This document shows positions 8,185 to 16,108 of a DNA stretch of 44,520 nt, one piece after another. The DNA is from an uncultured Eubacteriales bacterium (GTDB taxonomy: Bacteria; Bacillota; Clostridia; Oscillospirales; CAG-272), in NCBI GenBank assembly GCA_958414825.1, contig CATYXQ010000011.1, forward strand, positions 1 through 44,520, written 5' to 3'. How positions within the stretch are numbered: position 1 is the first letter of the stretch; each line of letters begins with the position of its first letter. The notes below the pieces were generated by a model. It made no database searches. It saw only the letters and a list, made by a program, of their open reading frames with translations, and was not told the DNA's origin. The translations under genes were made by a program, and so were the position numbers.

Positions 8185-9495
8185 ATGCTTAAAAAAATTT
8201 TGGCTTTGACATTGGTACTTTTGATGTTGCTTCCCCTGACGATGGCCTGCGGCAAAAAAGACGAAACGCCTTCGGTTTATTATTTAAATTTCAAGCCTGA
8301 ACAGGATGCTGCCTGGCAGGCGCTGGCAAAGGCGTATACGGCGGAAACCGGCGTGCCGGTGACGGTTGTTACCGCAGCGTCGAACACGTATGAGCAGACG
8401 CTGACTTCCGAAATGGACAAGGATAACGCGCCGACGCTCTTCCAGGTAAACGGGCCTGTAGGACTGGCCAGTTGGAAAGATTACTGCTATGATCTGTCAG
8501 GCAGCGCGCTGTACGGCGAACTGACCAGCGAGGATTTTGCGCTTACTGAGGGAAACCATGTATACGGCATTGCCTATGTTCTTGAAACATACGGCATTAT
8601 TTACAACAAGACGCTGCTGAATCAATATTTTGCTTCAAATTTTGCCACGGTGAAATCGATTGAGGAACTGAATAATTTTAATGCGCTGAAGACGGTTGCA
8701 GAGGAAATTCAGGCAAACCGGGCCGCGCTCGGCGTTGACGGCGCATTCACCTCGGCGGGTATGGATTCTTCGTCCGACTGGCGTTACAAGACGCACTTGG
8801 CCAACATGCCGATCTATTATGAGTATAAAGATAAGGGGATCGGATCGACCGAGGCAATTGAGGGACTTTATTTGGATAATTACAAGGCGATCTGGGATTT
8901 GTATATCAACAATGCGACCTGTTCGCCGACTGTGCTCTCCGGCAAGACCGGTACGGATGCCGAAACTGAGTTTAAAACCGGCCGCGCCGTATTTTATCAG
9001 AACGGCACATGGGCATACAGCGCGGTTGCCAAAGATGCAGGCGGCGTAGGTCTTAGCGATGATGAATTCGGTATGCTTCCGATTTATATCGGCGTAGAAG
9101 GCGAGGAAAATCAGGGGCTCTGCACCGGATCTGAAAACTACTGGTGCGTGAATTCCAAAGCCAGCGAAGTGGATATCAAAGCTACGCTCGATTTTCTCCA
9201 TTGGGTAGTCACGAGCGAAACCGGAACGTCGGCGCTTGCGGACGACATGGGTTTTGTCGCCCCGTTCAAAATGGCTAAGACGGCGCACAACCCGCTCGTA
9301 ACCATTGCGAACAATTATATCAGCGAAGGGAAAACTTCAGTTTCCTGGAACTTCTCATCGATTCCCTCCGAGTCCTGGAAAAACGGCGTCGGCACCGCGC
9401 TGACGCAGTATGCTGCCGGTACCGGTAAATGGGATGCGGTTGTGAAAGCGTTTGTAGACGGTTGGAAATCTGAATATGCGGCGGCCAATCCGTAA
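8185..9495 (+). CDS. Carbohydrate ABC transporter substrate-binding lipoprotein
   Basis: Extracellular solute-binding protein of family 1, the receptor of a sugar ABC importer. The 436 residues start with a short lysine-rich signal peptide and a lipobox LTMAC with Cys22 as the lipidation site, so the mature protein is tethered outside the membrane. The mature part has the SBP fold hints (the SNTYEQTL strand-helix, the AYVLETYGIIYNK hinge motif seen in maltose-type binders, and FYQNGTWAYS). TAGGAGGA precedes the ATG. The downstream permeases and a 4-alpha-glucanotransferase point to maltodextrin as the ligand; this is inferred from context, not from ligand residues. Confidence 0.9.
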   Translation: MLKKILALTLVLLMLLPLTMACGKKDETPSVYYLNFKPEQDAAWQALAKAYTAETGVPVTVVTAASNTYEQTLTSEMDKDNAPTLFQVNGPVGLASWKDYCYDLSGSALYGELTSEDFALTEGNHVYGIAYVLETYGIIYNKTLLNQYFASNFATVKSIEELNNFNALKTVAEEIQANRAALGVDGAFTSAGMDSSSDWRYKTHLANMPIYYEYKDKGIGSTEAIEGLYLDNYKAIWDLYINNATCSPTVLSGKTGTDAETEFKTGRAVFYQNGTWAYSAVAKDAGGVGLSDDEFGMLPIYIGVEGEENQGLCTGSENYWCVNSKASEVDIKATLDFLHWVVTSETGTSALADDMGFVAPFKMAKTAHNPLVTIANNYISEGKTSVSWNFSSIPSESWKNGVGTALTQYAAGTGKWDAVVKAFVDGWKSEYAAANP

Positions 9496-9510
9496 GGATT
9501 TGTAAAATTG

Positions 9511-9534
9511 CAAAACAAGAGCGGTTTTGTTTTT
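9511..9534 (+). terminator. Weak terminator or attenuator after the binding-protein gene
   Basis: CAAAAC, a 7-base loop and GTTTTG, followed by TTTTT. The stem is short and AU-rich, so it would only partly stop transcription, letting the binding protein be made in excess of the permeases. Confidence 0.5.
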
Positions 9535-9898
9535 ACGGGCTGTTGAAAAAGTAGAAATATGTAAGACGAAAATTATAAAAAACGAGTGTTTTCAAGGCGG
9601 CTCATGTCCGCCTTGAAAACACATTATAGGTGTGAATGCCCGCTAAAATCGAACGTCAAGACAAAAATTACGTTCCGAGGAGCATTTGTAACGTGCCGCA
9701 GCGTCGAAAAAATATTTTTTCGGCGATCAAAAAGAGCGCTATCGTCCTCTATCCCCTGGTACGGACGGCTTTGCGCTTTTAGCAGGATCCGCTTTTGCAT
9801 TTCGGCAATAGACATAGCCATGCCGGGAAACACGCGCTGCCTTTTAAAGGGCAGGGACGTCCCGCTTTTCGTTATATCGCGCACAGGAGGCGATGAGT
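9535..9898 (+). other. Structured 360-bp spacer inside the transporter operon, no gene seen
   Basis: It holds a perfect 15-bp stem-loop at 9586-9622 (GTGTTTTCAAGGCGG, 7-base loop, exact complement), a palindromic hairpin at 9705-9722 and a GGGACGTCCC-centred hairpin near 9845-9868. Open frames on both strands exist (9586-10020 plus, 9624-9884 minus) but have no start signal or recognisable protein. The spacer begins with GGCTGTTGAAAAAG. Large spacers between binding protein and permease usually hold stabilising hairpins, but this one is unusually long and may be a small inserted repeat. AGGAGG at 9885-9890 serves the next gene. Confidence 0.55.
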
Positions 9899-10771
9899 AT
9901 GAACAAAAAACAACTGAGCTATTATTTTCCGATCTTTGTGTTGCCCACGTTGGCCGCCTTTATTATCGGATTCGTATACCCTTTTTTGCGCGGCATTTAT
10001 CTGTCGTTTTGCTCGTTTAAAACGACAAGCGACGCGACCTTTATCGGAATTCGCAATTACATCCGCGCTTTTTCCGATCCCGGATTTCTTCATGCGTTTT
10101 GGTTTACGGCGGTCTTTACGGTGGTATCGGTGCTGTTTATCAATGTGCTGGCTTTTGCTGTCGCGTATGTGCTGACGAGCGGGATTCGGGGCGCAAATTT
10201 GTTCCGAACTGTATTTTTTATGCCCAATCTGATCGGCGGCGTCATCCTTGGCTACATCTGGCAGTTGATTTTTAACGGCATTTTGCAAAACTACGGGACG
10301 ACGATCAAACTGGATCCCACTTACGGCTTTTGGGGATTGATTATTTTGATGTGCTGGCAGCAGATCGGATATATGATGATTATTTATATATCGGGGCTGA
10401 ACAGCATACCGGAATCTTTGTATGAAGCGGCGCGCGTGGACGGCGCAACCAAAGGGCAGATCCTGCGGCGTGTGACGCTGCCGATGATGATGCCCTCTAT
10501 CACCATCTGTACATTCCTTACGCTGACCAACTCATTTAAACTGTTCGACCAGAACCTTGCGCTGACCGGCGGCGAGCCCGGTGTGGTCGGCGCGGCCGGC
10601 AATACGGTCTATCAGACCGAGATGCTGGCGCTCAATATTTACAATACCTTTTACCAGAATGCCAATACGCGCGGTGTGGGGCAGGCAAAGGCCGTGATCT
10701 TCTTTGTGCTGGTGGCGGTCATTGCACTGGCGCAGCTTTATTTCACCCGCCGCAAGGAGGTGCAGCAGTAA
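9899..10771 (+). CDS. Sugar ABC transporter permease, MalF/UgpA type
   Basis: First of two membrane subunits of the importer (290 residues, six predicted membrane helices). The EAA loop that docks on the ATPase is clear: YEAARVDGA followed by LPMMMPS, about residues 180-200. Start choice: AGGAGG at 9885-9890 is 8 bases from the ATG at 9899 but only 2 from the ATG at 9893, so I use 9899. The stop overlaps the next start by one base (TAATG). Family certain; maltodextrin specificity inferred from neighbours. Confidence 0.93.
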   Translation: MNKKQLSYYFPIFVLPTLAAFIIGFVYPFLRGIYLSFCSFKTTSDATFIGIRNYIRAFSDPGFLHAFWFTAVFTVVSVLFINVLAFAVAYVLTSGIRGANLFRTVFFMPNLIGGVILGYIWQLIFNGILQNYGTTIKLDPTYGFWGLIILMCWQQIGYMMIIYISGLNSIPESLYEAARVDGATKGQILRRVTLPMMMPSITICTFLTLTNSFKLFDQNLALTGGEPGVVGAAGNTVYQTEMLALNIYNTFYQNANTRGVGQAKAVIFFVLVAVIALAQLYFTRRKEVQQ

Positions 10772-11616
10772 TGGGACGCAGAGCGCGAATTTCCAAAACG
10801 CTGCTTACGGTTTTAATGTCTGCAATTTCGATTGTATACATTGCGCCGATCTTTATTGTGCTGATGAATTCCTTTAAAGTCAAAACGGCGATCAGCGCAT
10901 CTCCCTTTACTTTCCCGAACGCGCAGTCTTTCTTCGGGATCGGGAACTACGAAAAAGGCATGACGTTCGGCAATTATCCGTTTTATCTTTCCGCTTTATA
11001 CAGCGTGTTCATTACGGTGTTTGCCACGCTCGCCATTTTGTTTTTCACCTCGATGTGCGCGTGGTATATTACCCGGGTTGACAACAAGATTTGCCGTGGT
11101 ATATACTATTTCTGCGTCTTTTCCATGATTGTTCCGTTTCAGATGGTGATGTATACGCTCTCCAAAACGGCCGACACACTGAGGCTGAATAATCCGGTCG
11201 GGATTATTGTGATTTATCTCGGATTCGGCGCGGGACTGGCTGTGTTCATGTTCTGCGGCTTTGTCAAAAGCATTCCGCTTGAGATTGAGGAGGCGGCAAA
11301 TATTGACGGCTGCGGTCCGCTGCGCACGTTTTTCGGCATCGTGCTCCCGATTATGAAGCCGACGCTGATTTCGGTGTGCATTCTGGAGACTATGTGGATC
11401 TGGAACGACTATCTTCTGCCGTATCTGGTTTTGGACATCAAAAATTATCGAACAATTCCGATTCATATTCAATATCTGAACGGCAGCTACGGTCAGACCG
11501 ATATCGGCGCTATCATGGCGCTGATTGTGCTCTCCATTATCCCGATCATCATTTTTTACTTTACCTGTCAAAAGCACATTATCAAGGGAATTATGGCGGG
11601 CGCGGTGAAAGGCTGA
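10771..11616 (+). CDS. Sugar ABC transporter permease, MalG type
   Basis: Second membrane subunit (281 residues, six predicted helices), the partner of the gene before it. The EAA loop reads IEEAANIDGCG followed by VLPIMKPT, around residues 175-200. ETMWIWNDYLLP just after it is typical of MalG-type subunits. One base overlap with the preceding gene implies coupled translation. No ATPase gene follows; in Firmicutes such importers are commonly energised by a shared MsmX-like ATPase encoded elsewhere. Confidence 0.93.
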   Translation: MGRRARISKTLLTVLMSAISIVYIAPIFIVLMNSFKVKTAISASPFTFPNAQSFFGIGNYEKGMTFGNYPFYLSALYSVFITVFATLAILFFTSMCAWYITRVDNKICRGIYYFCVFSMIVPFQMVMYTLSKTADTLRLNNPVGIIVIYLGFGAGLAVFMFCGFVKSIPLEIEEAANIDGCGPLRTFFGIVLPIMKPTLISVCILETMWIWNDYLLPYLVLDIKNYRTIPIHIQYLNGSYGQTDIGAIMALIVLSIIPIIIFYFTCQKHIIKGIMAGAVKG

Positions 11617-11649
11617 GCTATATTTTGCTATATGAGGTGACAACATTCG

Positions 11650-13146
11650 ATGAGAAGCAGCGGCGTGCTTTTGCATATTTCTTCGCTTCCCTCACCGTAC
11701 GGTATAGGGACGTTCGGCCGCGCGGCCTATGCGTTTGTGGATTTTTTGCACAGCGCCGGGCAGCGGTACTGGCAGATTTTGCCGATCGGCCCGACCGGTT
11801 ATGGGGATTCGCCCTATCAGTCCTTTTCTTCCTTTGCGGGCAATCCGTATTTCGTTGATTTGGATTTGCTACGTGAAGAGGGGCTTTTAACCCGCGCGGA
11901 ATTGGCAGCGGCGGATCTCGGTGAGAATCCGGCGTATGTGGATTTTGCCCGGCAGTATGAGGAGCGTTTTCCGCTTTTGCGCCGCGCCTATATGCGGTTT
12001 TGCGAGCGGATGCCCGGCGAGTTTTTGGAATTTTGCCGCCGTCAGAGCGCGTGGCTTGATTCCTATGCGCTGTTTATGGCAATCAAGGACGAAAACGGCG
12101 GCGCGCCGTTTGAGAAATGGAATGACGGACTGAAATTCCGTCGCCGCGGCGCGCTGGAGCGCGCGAAGCGGCGTCTGGGGCTTGATGTCGGGTTTTATAA
12201 ATTTCTGCAATATATGTTTTCTCTTCAGTGGGACGCGCTGCGCGCCTATGCCCATGAAAAGGGAATTTACATCATCGGCGATCTGCCGATCTATGTTTCG
12301 CGCGACAGTTCGGATGTGTGGGCCAATCCGCGGGAGTTTTTGCTGGATGAAAATCTGAGTCCCCGGTTGGTCGCGGGCTGTCCGCCTGACGCTTTTTCGG
12401 CGGACGGTCAGCTTTGGGGCAACCCGATTTACAACTGGAGTTATCAGCGCGCGCACGGGTATGATTTCTGGTGCCGCCGTATGCGGCGGCAGGCTGAATT
12501 TTATGACGTGATCCGAATTGACCATTTCCGAGGTTTTGAATCGTTTTACGCGATTGAGGCAGACAGTCCGACGGCGGCGCAGGGAAGCTGGCGAAAAGGG
12601 CCGGGAACGGCGCTTTTCCGCGCCATTCGGAAAAATGTAGGGGAACTGCAGATTATCGCCGAGGATCTCGGATACATTACGCCAGAAGTGGCATATCTAT
12701 TACATGCGTGCGGTTATCCGGGCATGAAAGTGCTTCAGTTTGCTTTCGACAGCCGCGAGGAGTCCGACTATCTGCCGCATACGTATGCGGACAGAAATTC
12801 GGTGGTGTATGTCGGAACGCACGATAATGATACAGCCGTGGGGTGGATGCAGACGGCGTCGCCTGAGGATGCGGCCTATGCCAAGCGGTATCTTGGCCTG
12901 AACAGACGCGAGGGATATGCGTTCGGGATGATCCGCGGCGCGGCTGGAACCATTGCCGATACCGCGATTTACACTATGCAGGATCTTTTGGAACTCGGCA
13001 GCGAGGCGCGGATGAATACGCCCTCCACAGCAAGTGGAAACTGGACATGGCGTATGACGCGGACGCCGTCCGAGGCGCTTGCGAAAAAGCTGTACCGGTT
13101 GACGGCGGATTTCGGCCGCCTCGGCGGACTTTCATCCGAAGCGTGA
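11650..13146 (+). CDS. malQ: 4-alpha-glucanotransferase (GH77, amylomaltase)
   Basis: Cytoplasmic disproportionating enzyme that transfers maltosyl and longer glucan units between maltodextrins and releases glucose. The 498-residue length is normal. The catalytic set of GH77 is intact: nucleophile Asp291 in RIDHFRG, acid/base Glu338 in AEDLG and transition-state Asp392 in GTHDND. The N-terminal SSGVLLHISSLPSPYGIG and C-terminal EARMNTPSTASGNW are hallmark motifs. It lies 33 bp behind the MalG-type permease with GAGGTGA before the ATG, so it is probably in the same operon and processes the imported oligosaccharides. Confidence 0.97.
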   Translation: MRSSGVLLHISSLPSPYGIGTFGRAAYAFVDFLHSAGQRYWQILPIGPTGYGDSPYQSFSSFAGNPYFVDLDLLREEGLLTRAELAAADLGENPAYVDFARQYEERFPLLRRAYMRFCERMPGEFLEFCRRQSAWLDSYALFMAIKDENGGAPFEKWNDGLKFRRRGALERAKRRLGLDVGFYKFLQYMFSLQWDALRAYAHEKGIYIIGDLPIYVSRDSSDVWANPREFLLDENLSPRLVAGCPPDAFSADGQLWGNPIYNWSYQRAHGYDFWCRRMRRQAEFYDVIRIDHFRGFESFYAIEADSPTAAQGSWRKGPGTALFRAIRKNVGELQIIAEDLGYITPEVAYLLHACGYPGMKVLQFAFDSREESDYLPHTYADRNSVVYVGTHDNDTAVGWMQTASPEDAAYAKRYLGLNRREGYAFGMIRGAAGTIADTAIYTMQDLLELGSEARMNTPSTASGNWTWRMTRTPSEALAKKLYRLTADFGRLGGLSSEA

Positions 13147-13180
13147 CCGAAATAAACTTGTTATAAATGAAAAACAATGC

Positions 13181-13219
13181 AAAACGCCCGCGAAATTTGC
13201 AAAAATTCCGTGGGCGTTT
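13181..13219. terminator. Bidirectional terminator between malQ and the DUF362 gene
   Basis: AAACGCCC pairs with GGGCGTTT around an AT-rich inner stem (AAATT/AATT). It lies between two convergent genes and has A- and T-rich flanks on both sides. Confidence 0.6.
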
Positions 13220-13246
13220 ATCGCGGCGAATTTTTTCTGTCTTAGA

Positions 13247-13293
13247 TTGAAAACGGAAAAGCCTTTGGAGACGGCGTAAAAGGCCGTTTTCAA
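13247..13293. repeat. Nested inverted repeat beyond the DUF362 gene
   Basis: Outer arms TTGAAAACGG and CCGTTTTCAA pair perfectly, and inner arms CCTTT and AAAGG also pair. It lies just past the stop of the minus-strand DUF362 gene. There is no T-tract on either side, so it is more likely a 3'-end stabiliser than a terminator. Confidence 0.6.
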
Positions 13294-13307
13294 CGCTGTA
13301 TATCGAG

Positions 13308-14471
13308 TTAAATTTTGAATTTTATGGTTCCGATTTTACCGATCGGGTTTTGATAACTGTAAATTGCACGTTTTGGGCACATTTCCTGACAGCAGTAGCA
13401 GCCGATGCATTTGTCGTAGTCATAAACAGGTGTTTTTTTGCCCTCGACCAGATGCAGCGCGCCGCCCTTGACGGGACAGCTTTGCACGCATACGCCGCAG
13501 CGCACGCAAAGCTTTGGGTTGATTTTGGGTTTGCGGCGGAGCAGCCTGTGGAACAGGCGAAGCTGTCGGATTTCTCCCTTGTCCTCCGGTCCGCGGTACA
13601 CGTCGAAATTTTTGCTGCCGTATTTTTTTTGCGCCTCAGGAACAGCGAGGCGTCCATTTGGCGTTAAAACCGTGATTTTTGACGGGTCGCAGACGCCTAC
13701 GCCGCGCTTTTCTCCGATTTTGTTGGTCGGTACCAGATACGGGTCAAGCCAGACCAGCGAGGCAAACAGACTGTCTAAGGCGACCGGGTCGGTTGAAGCC
13801 AGAATAACGCCCATTTGTTTCGGTGTTCCGGATTGCGGACCGTTGCCCTCCATGGCGACGACGCCGTCAAGAATATGCAGGCGCGGGCGAACAAGCCGGT
13901 TCAGATCTGCCAGCATCTCCGCAAAATCAAATGCGTTCGGATATGTGACATGGGAAGCGCCCTTGTTAAAGCCGAATACGCACCCAAAGCTGTTTTTCTG
14001 CGCGCCGGTGATGCGCTCCAGCATGTGCGTTTTCATCTTGCATATATTGATGATACAGTCGCAATCAAGTACGCCGTTGGACAAAACAAATGATTTTGCG
14101 CGTTTCCCGTCCGGGAAATCAACCGTTTTTCCCTGTGTAAAATCGGCAATCGGTATGCCGAGCCGCTCAGCCGCCTCGGCGATACCGCATTCTTTTGCGA
14201 TTTGGAGCGGGTTTCCGTGCCCGGGAGAATCTCCGTAGCAGAGATTTGCACGGCCGTTTTCTTTGAGATAGGCGGCAACGCCTTCAAAAACGGCGGGATG
14301 CGTGGTGCAGGCGCGCTCGGCTGCGGTTTTGGCCAGCAGATTGGGCTTCAGCAGGATTTTTTCGCTCGGATCCGGTAGAATATCGGGTCCGCCGAGCAGA
14401 TCAATGGCGGCGTAAACCGCCGCTTTGGCGTTCGCATAATCCGGGCAGGGAACAAGGGCGACCTCGGTCAT
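13308..14471 (-). CDS. DUF362 protein with two C-terminal [4Fe-4S] clusters
   Basis: The first 300 or so residues form a DUF362 domain (KILLKPNLL, then GDSPGHGN, NICKMKTH and DGVVAMEGNGP). The last 80 hold a ferredoxin module with CVRCGVC plus CP and CIGCYCC plus CP, which fits two [4Fe-4S] clusters. No signal peptide or membrane segment, so cytoplasmic. The family is common in anaerobes; its reaction is unknown and electron transfer is only suggested by the clusters. The start ATG at 14471 has a weak AAAGCGAGA in front. It is the last gene behind the MinD-like and methylglyoxal-synthase-like genes on the same strand. Confidence 0.9.
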   Translation of the reverse strand: MTEVALVPCPDYANAKAAVYAAIDLLGGPDILPDPSEKILLKPNLLAKTAAERACTTHPAVFEGVAAYLKENGRANLCYGDSPGHGNPLQIAKECGIAEAAERLGIPIADFTQGKTVDFPDGKRAKSFVLSNGVLDCDCIINICKMKTHMLERITGAQKNSFGCVFGFNKGASHVTYPNAFDFAEMLADLNRLVRPRLHILDGVVAMEGNGPQSGTPKQMGVILASTDPVALDSLFASLVWLDPYLVPTNKIGEKRGVGVCDPSKITVLTPNGRLAVPEAQKKYGSKNFDVYRGPEDKGEIRQLRLFHRLLRRKPKINPKLCVRCGVCVQSCPVKGGALHLVEGKKTPVYDYDKCIGCYCCQEMCPKRAIYSYQNPIGKIGTIKFKI

Positions 14472-14595
14472 GGTATGGGTCTCGCTTTCTGAAAATTTGT
14501 TTGTTGTTTGTCCGTAAGATTGAAGTCGGGATTTTTTCTGAAAACAACAGCCCCGGCGGCAGAGCCGCCGGGGAACCGTTTATACGGATGCAGAA

Positions 14596-15030
14596 TCAGA
14601 ATTTTGCTTTTTTGCGCCGGTTGTATTCCGAGCGGGGATTGATGAACTGTCTCCAATCCAGATCGCCGCGGTCGAGCGCGCAAATCAATACTTCGGCGGT
14701 TGCAATGTTGGTGGCCACCGGAACGTTATGCACGTCGCACAGACGCAAAAGCTGATATTCCGCCTCGTCAAACTGAGGCTTCGGCACGGTATCGCGAAAA
14801 TAGAGCAACACGTCGATTTCATCATAGGCGACGCGGGACGCAATCTGCTGTTCGCCGCCGGTTTCGCCAGGCAGCAGTTTTTCGATCGATAAACCGGTCG
14901 CGTCGGAAATATATTTGCCCGTGATCTGCGTTGCGCATAAATTGTGTTTTGACAAAATCCCGCAGTAAGCGATGCAGAACTGCGTCATGAGTTCTTTTTT
15001 CGTGTCGCTTGCGATGATCGCGATGTCCAT
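14596..15030 (-). CDS. Methylglyoxal synthase homologue with altered active site
   Basis: The 144-residue protein is clearly of the MgsA family, which turns dihydroxyacetone phosphate into methylglyoxal and phosphate. CIAYCGILSKHNL, LLRLCDVHNVPVATN and RGDLDWRQ match clostridial members closely. The catalytic positions do not. By alignment from memory to E. coli, His19 of the HD motif is Ser8, Asp71 of GGDQQ is Glu60, and the PHDPD segment (His98, Asp101) is replaced by QFDEA with Phe87 and Ala90. The phosphate-binding TGTTG reads TQITG. The Asp91 equivalent is kept (Asp80). It may be inactive, altered in substrate, or a sensor. The neighbouring MinD-like gene matches the minD-mgsA order of Clostridia. 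Confidence 0.85.
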   Translation of the reverse strand: MDIAIIASDTKKELMTQFCIAYCGILSKHNLCATQITGKYISDATGLSIEKLLPGETGGEQQIASRVAYDEIDVLLYFRDTVPKPQFDEAEYQLLRLCDVHNVPVATNIATAEVLICALDRGDLDWRQFINPRSEYNRRKKAKF

Positions 15031-15078
15031 CTTTCTACCGTCCTTTTATATAATATCGTTTTAAAATTATAATTTATG

Positions 15079-15858
15079 TTATATGCCGAGCAGCCGCCGG
15101 CGCTTGGCGCCGCGGAACCCATGCAAAAGCGGAACGTGCATACCGCACAGGCGCGAGGCAATATTTTCAAAAGCCGTCGGGCAGTTTCCGCAGGAACCGT
15201 CAAATACGCTTTTCCCTTTTTCGGAAAGCAGCGTCACACCCGGATCCATGGGGATAATGCCGAGCAGAGGCGTACGTGTACGGTCGATCATTTCCATAAT
15301 ACCCGCACGTTCCTTTAGGCTTTTGGCCTCGGTGTCGAAGCCGTTTATAATCAGATACTGTTCTCGGATTTTCGCTTCGTCCAGGATCATGCCGGATTTT
15401 TCAGCCGCGCGGATGGCTGCCGGACTTTGCGAGGAGACAATCAGTCCGATATCGCAGGCCGGAGCGCTGAGCGCAACGGATTCGTGCGCGCCGCCGGAGG
15501 TGTCGATCAGAATGAAATCAAAATTATAGACTTCTTCCAGACGAAGCAGCGTCTGCTTGAATTCCGTCTCGGTAGAGCCGCCCTCATAGCAAAACGGCGC
15601 CCCGATGAACGCAAGATTCGGACAGGCGGGATAGATATGCAGGACGTTTTCACAACCGACGCGGCCGCACATCAGGTCGCAGATATCGTAAATCACAGAA
15701 TCCTGCATACCGAGAAGCAGATCGAGCGTGCGGTTCGCAAGGTCGAAGTCGATCAGCAAAACGTGTTTTTCCGCCCGAGCAAGCGCAAGCGCAAGGTTTG
15801 CGCTGACCGTGGACTTTCCGACGCCGCCCTTGCAGGAGGTGATCAATATTCTGCTCAA
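15079..15858 (-). CDS. MinD/ParA-like P-loop ATPase
   Basis: Deviant Walker A ATPase of the MinD/ParA class. The 259-residue product begins with SRILITSCKGGVGKST, where both lysines of KGGVGK are present. Then come LLIDFDL (switch I area) and DFILIDTSGG (Walker B and switch II). The start is the TTG at 15858: GGAGG lies 8 bases before it, whereas the in-frame GTG at 15867 overlaps that site. The C-terminus is basic (AKRRRLLGI), a possible membrane-targeting helix as in MinD. Closest identity is MinD, but no minC or minE is adjacent, and IDTSGG replaces the usual DSPAG. A role in division-site placement is therefore only likely. The promoter is at 15917-15946. Confidence 0.82.
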   Translation of the reverse strand: MSRILITSCKGGVGKSTVSANLALALARAEKHVLLIDFDLANRTLDLLLGMQDSVIYDICDLMCGRVGCENVLHIYPACPNLAFIGAPFCYEGGSTETEFKQTLLRLEEVYNFDFILIDTSGGAHESVALSAPACDIGLIVSSQSPAAIRAAEKSGMILDEAKIREQYLIINGFDTEAKSLKERAGIMEMIDRTRTPLLGIIPMDPGVTLLSEKGKSVFDGSCGNCPTAFENIASRLCGMHVPLLHGFRGAKRRRLLGI

Positions 15859-15916
15859 AAGTTCCACCTCCGACGCCGACTGCTTTCTCTGCGCATGGCA
15901 CAGTAATCTGTATATG

Positions 15917-15946
15917 ATTATATCACAATTCCAAAGGCAGTGTCAA
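15917..15946 (-). promoter_or_regulatory. Promoter of the MinD-like operon
   Basis: On the minus strand: -35 TTGACA (15946-15941), an 18-bp spacer and -10 TATAAT (15922-15917). Both boxes are perfect, and the transcript would start about 50 nt before the TTG start. Confidence 0.8.
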
Positions 15947-16047
15947 TAAATTCTAAGGAGATATTGCATATTTATTTTATAAATTGCATAGCATGTGTAA
16001 GAAATATGCAACTTTTGTTAAAACAAATACAAAATTTGCCGTGCCTA

Positions 16048-16076
16048 TTGTAAAAAAATTCTGTTTCGTGTATAAT
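16048..16076 (+). promoter_or_regulatory. Promoter of glyA
   Basis: -35 TTGTAA (16048-16053), a 17-bp spacer and a perfect -10 TATAAT (16071-16076). The leader would be only about 25 nt, so no riboswitch fits between it and glyA. Confidence 0.75.
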
Positions 16077-16108
16077 AACAAGGATTAAGCGAAATGGAGG
16101 GACTATCC

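Noticed and set aside
9765..9778. GGACGGCTTTGCGC also occurs at 37564-37577, suggesting a repeat
   Set aside because: A single shared 14-mer is expected by chance in a window of this size, and the flanks do not align.
9624..9884. Minus-strand open frame of 86 codons in the same spacer
   Set aside because: No ribosome site or promoter, and no family recognised. Kept only as part of the possible repeat element.
9586..10020. Open frame of 144 codons across the transporter spacer
   Set aside because: It begins in the 15-bp hairpin, lacks a ribosome site and runs into the permease gene in another frame.
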